Source: Planctomycetota bacterium
GTDB taxonomy: Bacteria > Planctomycetota > Phycisphaerae > WQYP01
Length of the DNA: 9,456 bases
NCBI GenBank assembly: GCA_021826605.1
Contig: JAKAZF010000066.1
Location: forward strand, 1 to 9,456
Direction of reading: 5' to 3'
The notes beneath the pieces are model-generated. The model did no database searches. It had not been told where the DNA came from and saw nothing but the letters and a program-made list of their open reading frames with translations. Below are positions 1 through 6,291 of this stretch, in pieces. A program made the position numbers and the translations under genes. Each line of letters begins with the position of its first letter. The stretch's first letter is position 1.

Positions 1-9
1 TCTATCGCC

Positions 10-573
10 TCAGAAGGACAGGTAAACGACCGCAACAACATCGAAATCCTTGCTCAGTTCGTTGTAGTAGCGAGGCAGCTGCCCCGGCTGGTCTATTGCC
101 TTGTAGATCTTGTTTTCGATGATGATGGCTTTCGGCCGGCACTGATTCTTGCCTTCACCCCGTATACCCACGTCGATACGATCCTTCTCCCGCTCCGTCA
201 CATAATCACCGAAAGCATCGGCGTCCGGGATATCGTCGTGCTGTGGGGAGCACGCCTTTAGGAACGCGAGGAAGTGACGGAAGTACTCGGCACCGCCGCC
301 ATGGGGCTTGTTCCTATCCAAAAAGGTCGCCCAAATATCGCTGTGAAAATTTTCCCGGTAATAAGTGTTCGAGACAATGGTAAACACGTTCAAGCCGACG
401 GCCTCGCGCCTACAGCGCTCGTCCGCTTCATATTTCCCGCAAATTTTGAGTAGGTCAGGTGTCTGTAGCAACGCGAGCGATTGTTCGCTTGGGTCGCGCC
501 CGGCGGCCGAAGAGTCGGAAGGTATAGCTGAGATCGCATCCATCACTTTACCCGTTGGCGGTAACGCCGTCAT
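10..573 (-). pseudogene. PD-(D/E)XK nuclease-like protein (PDDEXK_4 type), interrupted by in-frame TGA
   Basis: The 187-residue reading frame matches the start of the PDDEXK_4 nuclease-like family. It has an N-terminal block (LNVF..., FHSDI, then PHGGG, about residues 61-94) that resembles the family's usual 'FN.F..., HS..LA.LL, HG.G' pattern. The catalytic core follows: D134 in RIDV, E153 and K155 in IENKI, and the helix DQPGQLPRYY (161-170). These are the expected Asp, Glu-x-Lys and Gln residues. The frame then hits TGA directly after VYLSF, where relatives continue with something like 'VYLTLDG...'. The three in-frame codons left before the window edge read G-D-R, which resumes that pattern. 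Family members are normally far longer, so I infer a nonsense-interrupted or C-terminally truncated gene. ATG at 573 is preferred over GTG at 579 because AAAGG lies about 5 nt upstream of it. The biological role is unknown; relatives often occur in defence or mobile contexts. A genuinely short protein cannot be excluded. Confidence 0.72.
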
Positions 574-757
574 GGCCACCTTTCACGTCGGCAATACTAA
601 CGGTGTCCCCTACCGCCCGCAACCGCACGCATGCACGCGCTGCCTCCCTTACGGCAGGGCGCGGCAATTTTTCCGGGCGAGACCAAGATAGCGCCAAATC
701 GAGGCAAATCACACCGATTAGTTCCGGTGCGGCGGGATGCGTATGGGGTGCATTCCA

Positions 758-776
758 CCACCGGCAAAGCCGGCGG
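758..776. repeat. GC-rich REP-like hairpin
   Basis: The arms at 758-765 and 769-776 pair over 8 bp with one mismatch around an AAA loop (core CCGGC-AAA-GCCGG). Near-repeats TATGGGG (742-748) and TATGTGGGG (778-786) flank it on either side. A short imperfect GC palindrome in an intergenic gap, with G-rich flanks, is the general build of REP-type elements mobilised by RAYT (Y1) transposases. No such transposase is in the window. Membership in a repeat family is inference and depends on copies elsewhere in the genome. Confidence 0.4.
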
Positions 777-787
777 CTATGTGGGGT

Positions 788-814
788 TTCCCGCACGGCC
801 ATGTGGAGCGGGAA
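788..814. repeat. Inverted repeat TTCCCGC / GCGGGAA
   Basis: A perfect 7-bp inverted repeat (788-794 and 808-814) with a 13-base spacer lies 11 bases after the GC hairpin. It could be the second half of a REP-type pair, or an operator for the ferritin-like gene that starts 82 bases later. Nothing in the sequence decides between these. A 7-bp match with this spacing can also arise by chance in GC-rich DNA. Confidence 0.3.
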
Positions 815-896
815 TGTCGCTTCAGTTGGGGCTGCGGACTGCCGATGTGGTGCGTCGCGCGTGGGAATCGGACGAGGTTCTGGTATCATTACGATT

Positions 897-1400
897 ATGG
901 TTAAGCGTTTGCCGCATCTTGATGCCGCACGGATTGGCGATGATAAGGCGTTGGCTATTGCCGCGTATGGGGAATCCGTCTCGGCGTATCGTTATAGCGT
1001 CCTGACGGAGAAATCCGCCACGGATTCGCTGCGTGCCGCGTTTCAGGAAATGGTCCGGCAGGAAAATGCCCAGCGGGAGGCCGTCCAGGCGCTTTTAACC
1101 CAGCTTTTTCCTGCGGCGTGCTTTTTTCTTACGGCGGAGGATAAAAGCCTGGTCTGCGTAGGTCCGCGACTTGTTGACGCGCGCGACGATGCCCGCTTTG
1201 ATGAAGCGATGCGATTAATTGTGGCCAGCGAGAAACGTTCCATCAGTTTTTACAGCCGCTATGCCACCGTAGCAGTCAGTGGGCAGGTAAAAACTCTCTT
1301 TGAGCAGCTTTATCGTGAAGGACTCCAGCGCGTTAAGGTGCTAAGGGAGTTGTTTTCGACGGCGGGTAAGCCTATTACCGAAGCGTGCCCGATTCAATAA
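897..1400 (+). CDS. Ferritin-like / rubrerythrin-like four-helix protein
   Basis: This 167-residue protein is the length of a single ferritin-like domain and shows its two-fold helical repeat. Helix 1 carries E26 in AAYGESVSAY; helix 2 carries RQENAQREA (54-62); helix 3 carries E112 in ASEKRSISFY; helix 4 carries REGLQRVKVL (140-149). In rubrerythrin-type diiron proteins helices 2 and 4 each contribute an ExxH motif. Here both read ExxQ (E56/Q59 and E141/Q144), so iron binding may be weakened or changed. No C-terminal rubredoxin domain or signal peptide is visible, so it is probably cytosolic. The ATG at 897 is chosen because recognisable helix 1 follows it; the same frame is open further upstream but has no domain content. 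No good Shine-Dalgarno site is visible (GAGGT is about 17 nt away). The helical pattern is clear, but the family assignment is by motif only, and function (peroxide or iron handling, or structural) is unproven. Confidence 0.6.
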   Translation: MVKRLPHLDAARIGDDKALAIAAYGESVSAYRYSVLTEKSATDSLRAAFQEMVRQENAQREAVQALLTQLFPAACFFLTAEDKSLVCVGPRLVDARDDARFDEAMRLIVASEKRSISFYSRYATVAVSGQVKTLFEQLYREGLQRVKVLRELFSTAGKPITEACPIQ

Positions 1401-1411
1401 AATCGGGCGTG
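1384..1411 (+). terminator. Hairpin spanning the stop codon of the ferritin-like gene
   Basis: The arms at 1387-1394 (GCCCGATT) and 1401-1408 (AATCGGGC) pair perfectly over 8 bp. The stem extends by two G-U wobbles and a C-G pair to 1384/1411. The 6-base loop CAATAA contains the TAA stop. There is no T-run afterwards; the next bases are G-rich. It is therefore not a canonical intrinsic terminator, and it may instead mark or protect the mRNA 3' end. Confidence 0.45.
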
Positions 1412-1501
1412 GCGGCGGGGCTATCGAAAAATTTGCAAACATCGTAAAATAACTTTCTGGTTTGTGTTGCCTGGTTTTATTGTCCATTGGGTTTTCGGTC
1501 C

Positions 1502-3157
1502 GTGGCAGAGCTTTTCTTATACGTGTTGCAGGGGCCGGATAAAGGTCGGCAATTTGACTTCAGCGCCAACGAGCCGGTTTCATTAGGCCGGGCCAGTGAA
1601 CAGGTGCCGCTGGCGGACCTGACCGTATCCCGCCGCCACGCGCGGCTGGAATGGAGTGATAATGCGTGGGTACTTTTTGATGAGGGCGGAGCCAACGGCG
1701 TATTTGTCAACGGCGTGCGGATCAATAAATCCTCAAAACTTAAGGTAGGTGATCAGATTCGTCTGGGGTCAACCCTGATGGTCTTCGGAGCACCGGTCCA
1801 TAGTGTGAATCTGGCATCCACCGATGAAGTCGATGCCGCGCCGGAAGGCAATCCGGGCGATTCATCCATTATCAGCACGGTTCCCAGCAGTGATGATTCA
1901 GTTATTCTTGCGGCACCCGAGCCATCCCAGGTGGCCATGGCCCATTTCCGCGTGCTGTTACAAATTTCCAGTGCCATCGCCAGTGTGTTTGATCAGCAGC
2001 AATTGCTTAATAAAGTGATGGATCTGGTATTTGAACAATTGCGGGCTGATCGTGGATTTATCGGTCTTCTGGAGCAGGATTCCGGGCAGGTGGTTCCGGT
2101 AGTGGTGCGGTACCGCGATGAAGAACAGGTGGGAAAAATTGCGGTCAGTCAAACCATTATTCGCCACGTGCTGGCAAAAAATGAGGGGGTGCTTTCCAGT
2201 AACGCCATGACCGATCAGCGGTTTCTTAAAGGCAAGTCGGTTCATAATATGGCTATTCGCTCGGCCATTTGTGTACCCATTAAGGGTCGCGAAAAGCAAC
2301 TGGGTGTTTTGCATATCGACTCCAGCGTGGCCAACTATTCGTATACGCCGGACCAACTGCGGCTTTTAACGGCCATTGGATTGCAAACCGGCCTGGCCAT
2401 TGAAATCGCGCAGCTTTATCATGATAACGTGCAGCAGGAACGCCTGGCTGCCACCGGACAGACCGTTGCTTCTTTGTCGCATTCCATTAAAAATATTCTT
2501 CAAGGCATGCGCGGCGGTGCCGATGTGGTGGATATGGGCCTGAAAGGCAACGATATTACACAAATCCGCATGGGATGGGGAATTCTGCAACGCAATCTGG
2601 ACAAAGTTCAGGCCCTGACCATGAACATGCTGGCGTACAGCAAGCCGCGCACGCCAAGCCTTGAACTGACCAATCTGGCGTATGTGCTGGGGGAATGCCT
2701 GGAGCTGATGACCACGCAGGCACAGGACAAAAAAGTCACGTTGCTGACAGAAATTAATAAAGATCAAACCCCCGTCCCCGCGGACGCCGACGGTATACAT
2801 CAGGCGGTATTGAATCTTTTAACCAATGCCCTGGACGCGGTCGAATCCGGTCGCGGCGTGATTACACTTACCAGTGATGTTGATTCCGCGGGCCAGAACG
2901 CCATTATTGAAGTGCAGGATAACGGCGTTGGTATTTCGCCGAAAAATCTCCAGCAGATTTTCCAGCCGTTCTATTCCACCAAGGGACAGAAAGGAACCGG
3001 TCTGGGATTGGCGGTAACCAAAAAAATTGTGGAAGAGCATGGCGGAAAAATTGAGGCCACATCGCGCGTGGGCGGCGGCACTACTTTCCGGATAACCTTG
3101 CCGCTGAATAATCATAAACTCGCTGATTCTGATGGCACCATGGGACCCAGGCGCTGA
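1502..3157 (+). CDS. FHA-GAF cytosolic sensor histidine kinase
   Basis: This sensor kinase would autophosphorylate a histidine and pass the phosphate to a response regulator. Numbering from the TTG at 1487, an FHA domain covers about residues 8-102, with the phosphothreonine-binding signature GR (34-35), SRRH (48-51) and NG (75-76). After a Ser/Asp-rich linker, a GAF domain covers about 155-310. The H-box is SLSHSIKN with H332. The ATPase domain has the N-box (N443, N447), G1 DNGVG (478-482), an F-box near FQPFYS and G2 GTGLG (503-507), so it looks catalytically complete. No membrane segment is present, so sensing is cytosolic. Starts possible are TTG 1487 and GTG 1502. I choose GTG because the FHA fold begins at once after it, although neither has a clear ribosome site. 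No receiver-domain gene lies within the window, so the partner is elsewhere. The gene ends 3 bp from the convergent nif3-like gene. Confidence 0.9.
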   Translation: MAELFLYVLQGPDKGRQFDFSANEPVSLGRASEQVPLADLTVSRRHARLEWSDNAWVLFDEGGANGVFVNGVRINKSSKLKVGDQIRLGSTLMVFGAPVHSVNLASTDEVDAAPEGNPGDSSIISTVPSSDDSVILAAPEPSQVAMAHFRVLLQISSAIASVFDQQQLLNKVMDLVFEQLRADRGFIGLLEQDSGQVVPVVVRYRDEEQVGKIAVSQTIIRHVLAKNEGVLSSNAMTDQRFLKGKSVHNMAIRSAICVPIKGREKQLGVLHIDSSVANYSYTPDQLRLLTAIGLQTGLAIEIAQLYHDNVQQERLAATGQTVASLSHSIKNILQGMRGGADVVDMGLKGNDITQIRMGWGILQRNLDKVQALTMNMLAYSKPRTPSLELTNLAYVLGECLELMTTQAQDKKVTLLTEINKDQTPVPADADGIHQAVLNLLTNALDAVESGRGVITLTSDVDSAGQNAIIEVQDNGVGISPKNLQQIFQPFYSTKGQKGTGLGLAVTKKIVEEHGGKIEATSRVGGGTTFRITLPLNNHKLADSDGTMGPRR

Positions 3158-3160
3158 TTT

Positions 3161-4384
3161 TTACAGCACGTGGTCGGCTACCGGAGTTGTGTTGGCCAAC
3201 TCCGTGCGGCTGGCGGGAAATGCCGCCGTCAAACGCGTCACCAGGGAAGCGAGCACCGGGTTTTCACTTTCCGCGTGGCCCAGTATGATCACCGCTATCC
3301 CGGCGGCTTGAAATGCCAACTGATCATGATGTTTTAATTCACCGGTGATCATACAATCCATTTTCATAACGCCTTGCAACGGCACGGTGCCACAACTGCC
3401 GGCCATGATTCCGACGGTTTTAATACGCCGGCCTGCGGAACCGACCACCTGAACAGATTTCAAGTCCAACATTTTTTTGCATCGGCGGGCCAGAGTTTCC
3501 AGCGTTTCCTCGCCATTAACATCCGCGATGCGGCCCATACCGGGTTCTGTTTTTTCCGCCTCCATCACCAGTAGGTCAAAGGCGGGTTCTTCATACGGAT
3601 GCACGCGACGCAGAGCAGCGATAACTTCCGGCACGCAGGATTCAGGAAGAATGGTTTCAAAGCGAATCTCCCGCACGAATTCCAGGCGGCCGCTGGTGCC
3701 CACCGCCGGGGATGTGCTGGTATCCCCGAAGAATGTGCCGGTGCCGGGCGTACGAAAACTGCATTGCGTGTAGCGGCTTAATTTGCCGATTTTTCCCGCA
3801 CCGGCGTCAAAGACCGCCGAGGCCATTTCCTCCACATGATTCTCCGGCACAAATGCCACAAGCTTCAAATGTTTCTCTGCGGGTTGTCGTAAAATCAGAG
3901 ATGCACGGGGCGATAAACCCAACGCCTGGGACAGAACATCATTGGTACCGCCATCGGCCACATCCAGAGCGGTGTGCGGGCTGTAAATCCAAATTTTATT
4001 TTGGGCTAATTCCACGGCCAGATCAGCCGGGGTATCCCCCAGAACACATAGCCGATCAAGCGCTTTGAAAATTGGGGGATGATAACAGATCAGCAGGTCA
4101 ACTTTTCGTGCCACGCATTGATCCCGCACGGCCGGAGTTAAATCCAGGGCGATAAGAATACGTCGAATCTTCTGGCGATTGCAGATATCCGATCGCGGGC
4201 CTGCCAGCAGCCCGACCTTGTCCCATGGTTCCGCGAAATGAAGGGGAATAACGGCGTTAAGATAATCCAGAATGATTTGCAGGGTGCCTATGCGGTTGGG
4301 AGCATCGGACTTTGCTGACACCAAACGCGTGGGCGGACGCGGCACTTTTTTCCTGGTTTTAGAGGATTTAATGCGCGGTGCCAT
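3161..4384 (-). CDS. Nif3/DUF34-family dinuclear metal-centre protein, two-domain form
   Basis: A 407-residue Nif3-like protein (NIF3/YbgI/YqfO family; often annotated 'GTP cyclohydrolase 1 type 2', which is doubtful). WDKVGLL (54-60) opens the fold. YHPPIF (101-106), HTALDVADGG (137-146), GELKHHD (348-354) and GHAESE (369-374) form the metal site, with H370 and E374 spaced as in YbgI. A YqfO-type insert of about 100 residues (about 170-275, containing HPYEEP at 262-267) makes it longer than the roughly 250-residue YbgI form. The N-terminal 30 residues are an unusual Lys/Arg/Pro-rich extension. YbgI has two adjacent histidines where this protein has Tyr101-His102; eukaryotic NIF3L1 proteins also carry YHPP there. 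The ATG at 4384 is well supported by AGGAG 7 nt upstream. It overlaps the end of the upstream aminotransferase gene by 17 bp, so translation is probably coupled. The biochemical role of the family is still unsettled. Confidence 0.93.
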   Translation of the reverse strand: MAPRIKSSKTRKKVPRPPTRLVSAKSDAPNRIGTLQIILDYLNAVIPLHFAEPWDKVGLLAGPRSDICNRQKIRRILIALDLTPAVRDQCVARKVDLLICYHPPIFKALDRLCVLGDTPADLAVELAQNKIWIYSPHTALDVADGGTNDVLSQALGLSPRASLILRQPAEKHLKLVAFVPENHVEEMASAVFDAGAGKIGKLSRYTQCSFRTPGTGTFFGDTSTSPAVGTSGRLEFVREIRFETILPESCVPEVIAALRRVHPYEEPAFDLLVMEAEKTEPGMGRIADVNGEETLETLARRCKKMLDLKSVQVVGSAGRRIKTVGIMAGSCGTVPLQGVMKMDCMITGELKHHDQLAFQAAGIAVIILGHAESENPVLASLVTRLTAAFPASRTELANTTPVADHVL

Positions 4385-5291
4385 GACTCTGCTCCTGAAT
4401 GAATGCGTTGTACAAGCCGGCCAGACGCTGCGTCAGCGGTCCGGGTTTCCCGTCGCCAACCGTGTGGCCCTCAACATGCGTTACAGGCATCACATCCATG
4501 ATGGCATTGGTTAGAAATATTTCCCGTGCGGAAAGAACATCATGGATGGTCATCATTTTTTCCACCGCGGGAATGCGGTTATCGGTGCACAGGCGCAGAA
4601 TGTGCTTGCGGGTTATTCCCGGCAGCGCCAGACGCGGTGTAAAACCAGCGGTATGACCATTATTCGGCAGAGGCGACGGTACGGGAAATCGACTGGGGGG
4701 CGTGGCAAGCGTCCCATCGGAAAAACCAATAAAAATATTGCTTACGCAGGCCTCGGCTAAAATTTTATCAGCGCCGGTAAACCAGAGAGCCTCCCCGGCA
4801 TGAAGCGAGCGGGCCTCCCGCAAAGCCAGAAGTCGGTCCATGTAGCTGGTTGTCTTATGCCCCGTAAGCGGTCCCATAGGATTTTGCGCATATTGGGAAA
4901 CAATCACAGCCATGCCGTTTTCATACAATGCCGGGGCATACGGTTCAAAGGGAACCGCGCTTAGCGCGATGGTGAATTGTTGTTCGGCAGTTTGGCGGGT
5001 ATCTCCGCGGGTAACGGTAAGCCGTGCCCGGGCGTCGCGAAGGCAATGCAGTTCCAGCAAATCCGACAGCCAGCCCGTGACAACAGTGGGATCAAGTTGA
5101 ATATCCATGCCAAAGCATTGACCACTTTCGCTTAGCCGTTGCAGATGATCGGCAAGGTTTAACGGCATGCCGTTCAGCACGTGGAGCGTTTCAAAAAGGC
5201 CTGCCCCGTGAAGTAAGCCCGCATCGAAAGAAGAAATTCCGGCATCTTCTACCGGTGTAATCTGGCCATTAAGTACAATATATTCATTCAT
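4368..5291 (-). CDS. Class-IV aminotransferase, PabC-like (aminodeoxychorismate lyase / branched-chain or D-amino-acid aminotransferase)
   Basis: A PLP-dependent fold-type IV enzyme of 307 residues. Seen in order: NGQ near the N-terminus; FDAGLLHGAGLFETL (22-35); the HLQRL segment (49-53); catalytic-lysine motif HKTTSY with K146; AEACVSNIF (179-187) with the cofactor-site glutamate E180; LPGITR; and FLTNAIMDVMPV near the C-terminus. All are family hallmarks. The family includes 4-amino-4-deoxychorismate lyase (folate pathway), IlvE and D-alanine aminotransferase, and sequence reading alone does not separate them. The KTTSY motif and overall length favour a PabC-like lyase, but no pabA/B or folate gene is nearby. 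I prefer ATG 5291 over in-frame GTG 5303 because MNEYIVLNG matches the usual family N-terminus; no strong ribosome site decides it. It follows rsmA by 30 nt and overlaps the nif3-like gene by 17 bp. Confidence 0.88.
   Translation of the reverse strand: MNEYIVLNGQITPVEDAGISSFDAGLLHGAGLFETLHVLNGMPLNLADHLQRLSESGQCFGMDIQLDPTVVTGWLSDLLELHCLRDARARLTVTRGDTRQTAEQQFTIALSAVPFEPYAPALYENGMAVIVSQYAQNPMGPLTGHKTTSYMDRLLALREARSLHAGEALWFTGADKILAEACVSNIFIGFSDGTLATPPSRFPVPSPLPNNGHTAGFTPRLALPGITRKHILRLCTDNRIPAVEKMMTIHDVLSAREIFLTNAIMDVMPVTHVEGHTVGDGKPGPLTQRLAGLYNAFIQEQSHGTAH
4392..4396 (-). promoter_or_regulatory. Ribosome binding site AGGAG of the nif3-like gene
   Basis: AGGAG lies 7 nt before the ATG at 4384 and is the clearest Shine-Dalgarno site in the window. 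It sits inside the coding sequence of the upstream aminotransferase gene. This supports the overlapping start and suggests re-initiation by ribosomes finishing that gene. Confidence 0.75.
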
Positions 5292-5321
5292 AGGTTCACT
5301 CACAGGTTGCTATTTACAATA

Positions 5322-6230
5322 TCACCGGGGCCAGCATTCGGAAAGCCGCAGAAATTCTTCAGGTGCCAGAGTCTCCGCGCGGCGGGTCGGATCCATGTTT
5401 ATCGCCCGGACTTTTTCCAGCACCTGCGCTGCCACAGGTACTTCAAAGGAATGCCGAATGGCATTGCTGATATTTTGCCGCCGATGCGAAAACAGATTGG
5501 ATACCGTGCTCTGTAATCGTTGCACATCTCTGATACGAGTGAATTTCTCAGCACGCGGAACTACGCGCACCAGTGCCGATTTTACTTTTGGCGGCGGCCA
5601 GAACGCTCCCGGAGCAATCGCAGCCAGAATTTCCACATCGGCCATTAATGCGATCAATACGGACAGTGATCCGTAGTGTTCCGTATTGGGCAACGCCCGC
5701 ATCCGCTGTCCCACTTCCCACTGCACGGTAAAAACCAGGCGTTCAAAGCACACCGACGGAGGATCCAAGGGCTGTGAACTTGCGGCACACTGGGCCGCCA
5801 GAATATCAATAATCAAAGGACTGGCGACATTATAAGGCAAATTGGACACCAGTTTCACGGAACCGGTGGAACCCGCCGGCTTTAATGCCAGCAACGCCTG
5901 AATTACCAAAGCATTGAGACAATGCTTGCCGGCCAGCACGTCAGCGGTCATCCATTGCACATTGGATAATTTTTCCCAATAGCGTGAGGCTGCGGCCAGC
6001 AGCGATGCGTCCAGATCCACCGCCAGAACCGCTTGAACCAGCGGCGATAATCGGGAGGTCAGGTTCCCCGGGCCCGGCCCCACTTCCAGAATAATATCCT
6101 GGCAGTCAAGTGCGGCGGCAGCGATGATCTGGTCCAGTATGCGCTGGTCCATCATAAAGTGCTGACCAAGACGGCGCGTGGGCCGCGTGCCGGCGGCAGT
6201 GAGTATTTCTTCAATATCTTTACGTTGCAT
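5322..6230 (-). CDS. rsmA: 16S rRNA (adenine1518-N6/adenine1519-N6)-dimethyltransferase RsmA/KsgA
   Basis: This enzyme uses S-adenosylmethionine to dimethylate two adjacent adenines in the 3' hairpin of 16S rRNA, a late step in small-subunit maturation. The 302-residue protein is slightly longer than the usual 260-290. It shows RRLGQHFMMD (19-28), SAM motif I EVGPGPGNLT (49-58), the ribose-binding acidic residue D72, catalytic motif NLPYNVASP (130-138), the VQWEVGQRM block, and PPPKVKSALVRV followed by FSHRRQNISNA near the C-terminus. The open frame extends to 6314, but ATG 6230 is chosen because MQRKDIEEIL begins just before the conserved N-terminal helix, and the longer start would overlap the previous gene. 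The ribosome site is weak (GGAA about 8 nt away). A family oddity is GQHFMMD where most members have GQNFL.D. It sits third in the five-gene minus-strand cluster. Confidence 0.96.
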   Translation of the reverse strand: MQRKDIEEILTAAGTRPTRRLGQHFMMDQRILDQIIAAAALDCQDIILEVGPGPGNLTSRLSPLVQAVLAVDLDASLLAAASRYWEKLSNVQWMTADVLAGKHCLNALVIQALLALKPAGSTGSVKLVSNLPYNVASPLIIDILAAQCAASSQPLDPPSVCFERLVFTVQWEVGQRMRALPNTEHYGSLSVLIALMADVEILAAIAPGAFWPPPKVKSALVRVVPRAEKFTRIRDVQRLQSTVSNLFSHRRQNISNAIRHSFEVPVAAQVLEKVRAINMDPTRRAETLAPEEFLRLSECWPR

Positions 6231-6291
6231 TGGTAGATTCCAGCCGGTGTAACCAAGGGGTAACGAAGTGCTCTTGCTCTGACATGGCGGA

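Larger units (their letters stand above)
580..896. other. Non-coding stretch between divergent genes, with inverted repeats
   Basis: These 317 bases separate the minus-strand nuclease-like gene from the plus-strand ferritin-like gene. Open frames cross it on both strands, but none has a recognisable domain or credible start, and they look like by-products of the high GC content. The left half (580-720) shows nothing I can name. The right half holds a compact GC hairpin and a second inverted repeat, listed separately. Promoters for both flanking genes should lie here, but I found no pair of well-matched -35 and -10 boxes. Confidence 0.6.

Noticed and set aside
10..12. TGA in the nuclease-like gene as a selenocysteine codon or recoding site
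   Set aside because: The position is not a catalytic site of the family and only nine bases follow before the window edge, so no recoding element can be assessed. A nonsense change is simpler.
548..889. 113-codon minus-strand open frame across the left intergenic gap
   Set aside because: It overlaps the nuclease-like gene start and has a Pro/Arg/His/Ala composition typical of GC-rich noise. There is no domain or ribosome site, and it includes the hairpin repeat.
884..889. TATCAT as a -10 box for a leaderless ferritin-like mRNA
   Set aside because: The spacing would suit a leaderless start, but no -35-like hexamer lies 16-19 bases upstream and the match may be chance.
555..896. Upstream in-frame extension of the ferritin-like protein
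   Set aside because: The extension is Arg/Gly/Ser-rich, reads through inverted repeats and has no domain content. The recognisable fold begins right after ATG 897.
1445..1450. TAAAAT as a -10 box for the histidine kinase gene
   Set aside because: No acceptable -35 hexamer lies at normal spacing. A single AT-rich hexamer in an AT-rich gap is weak evidence.
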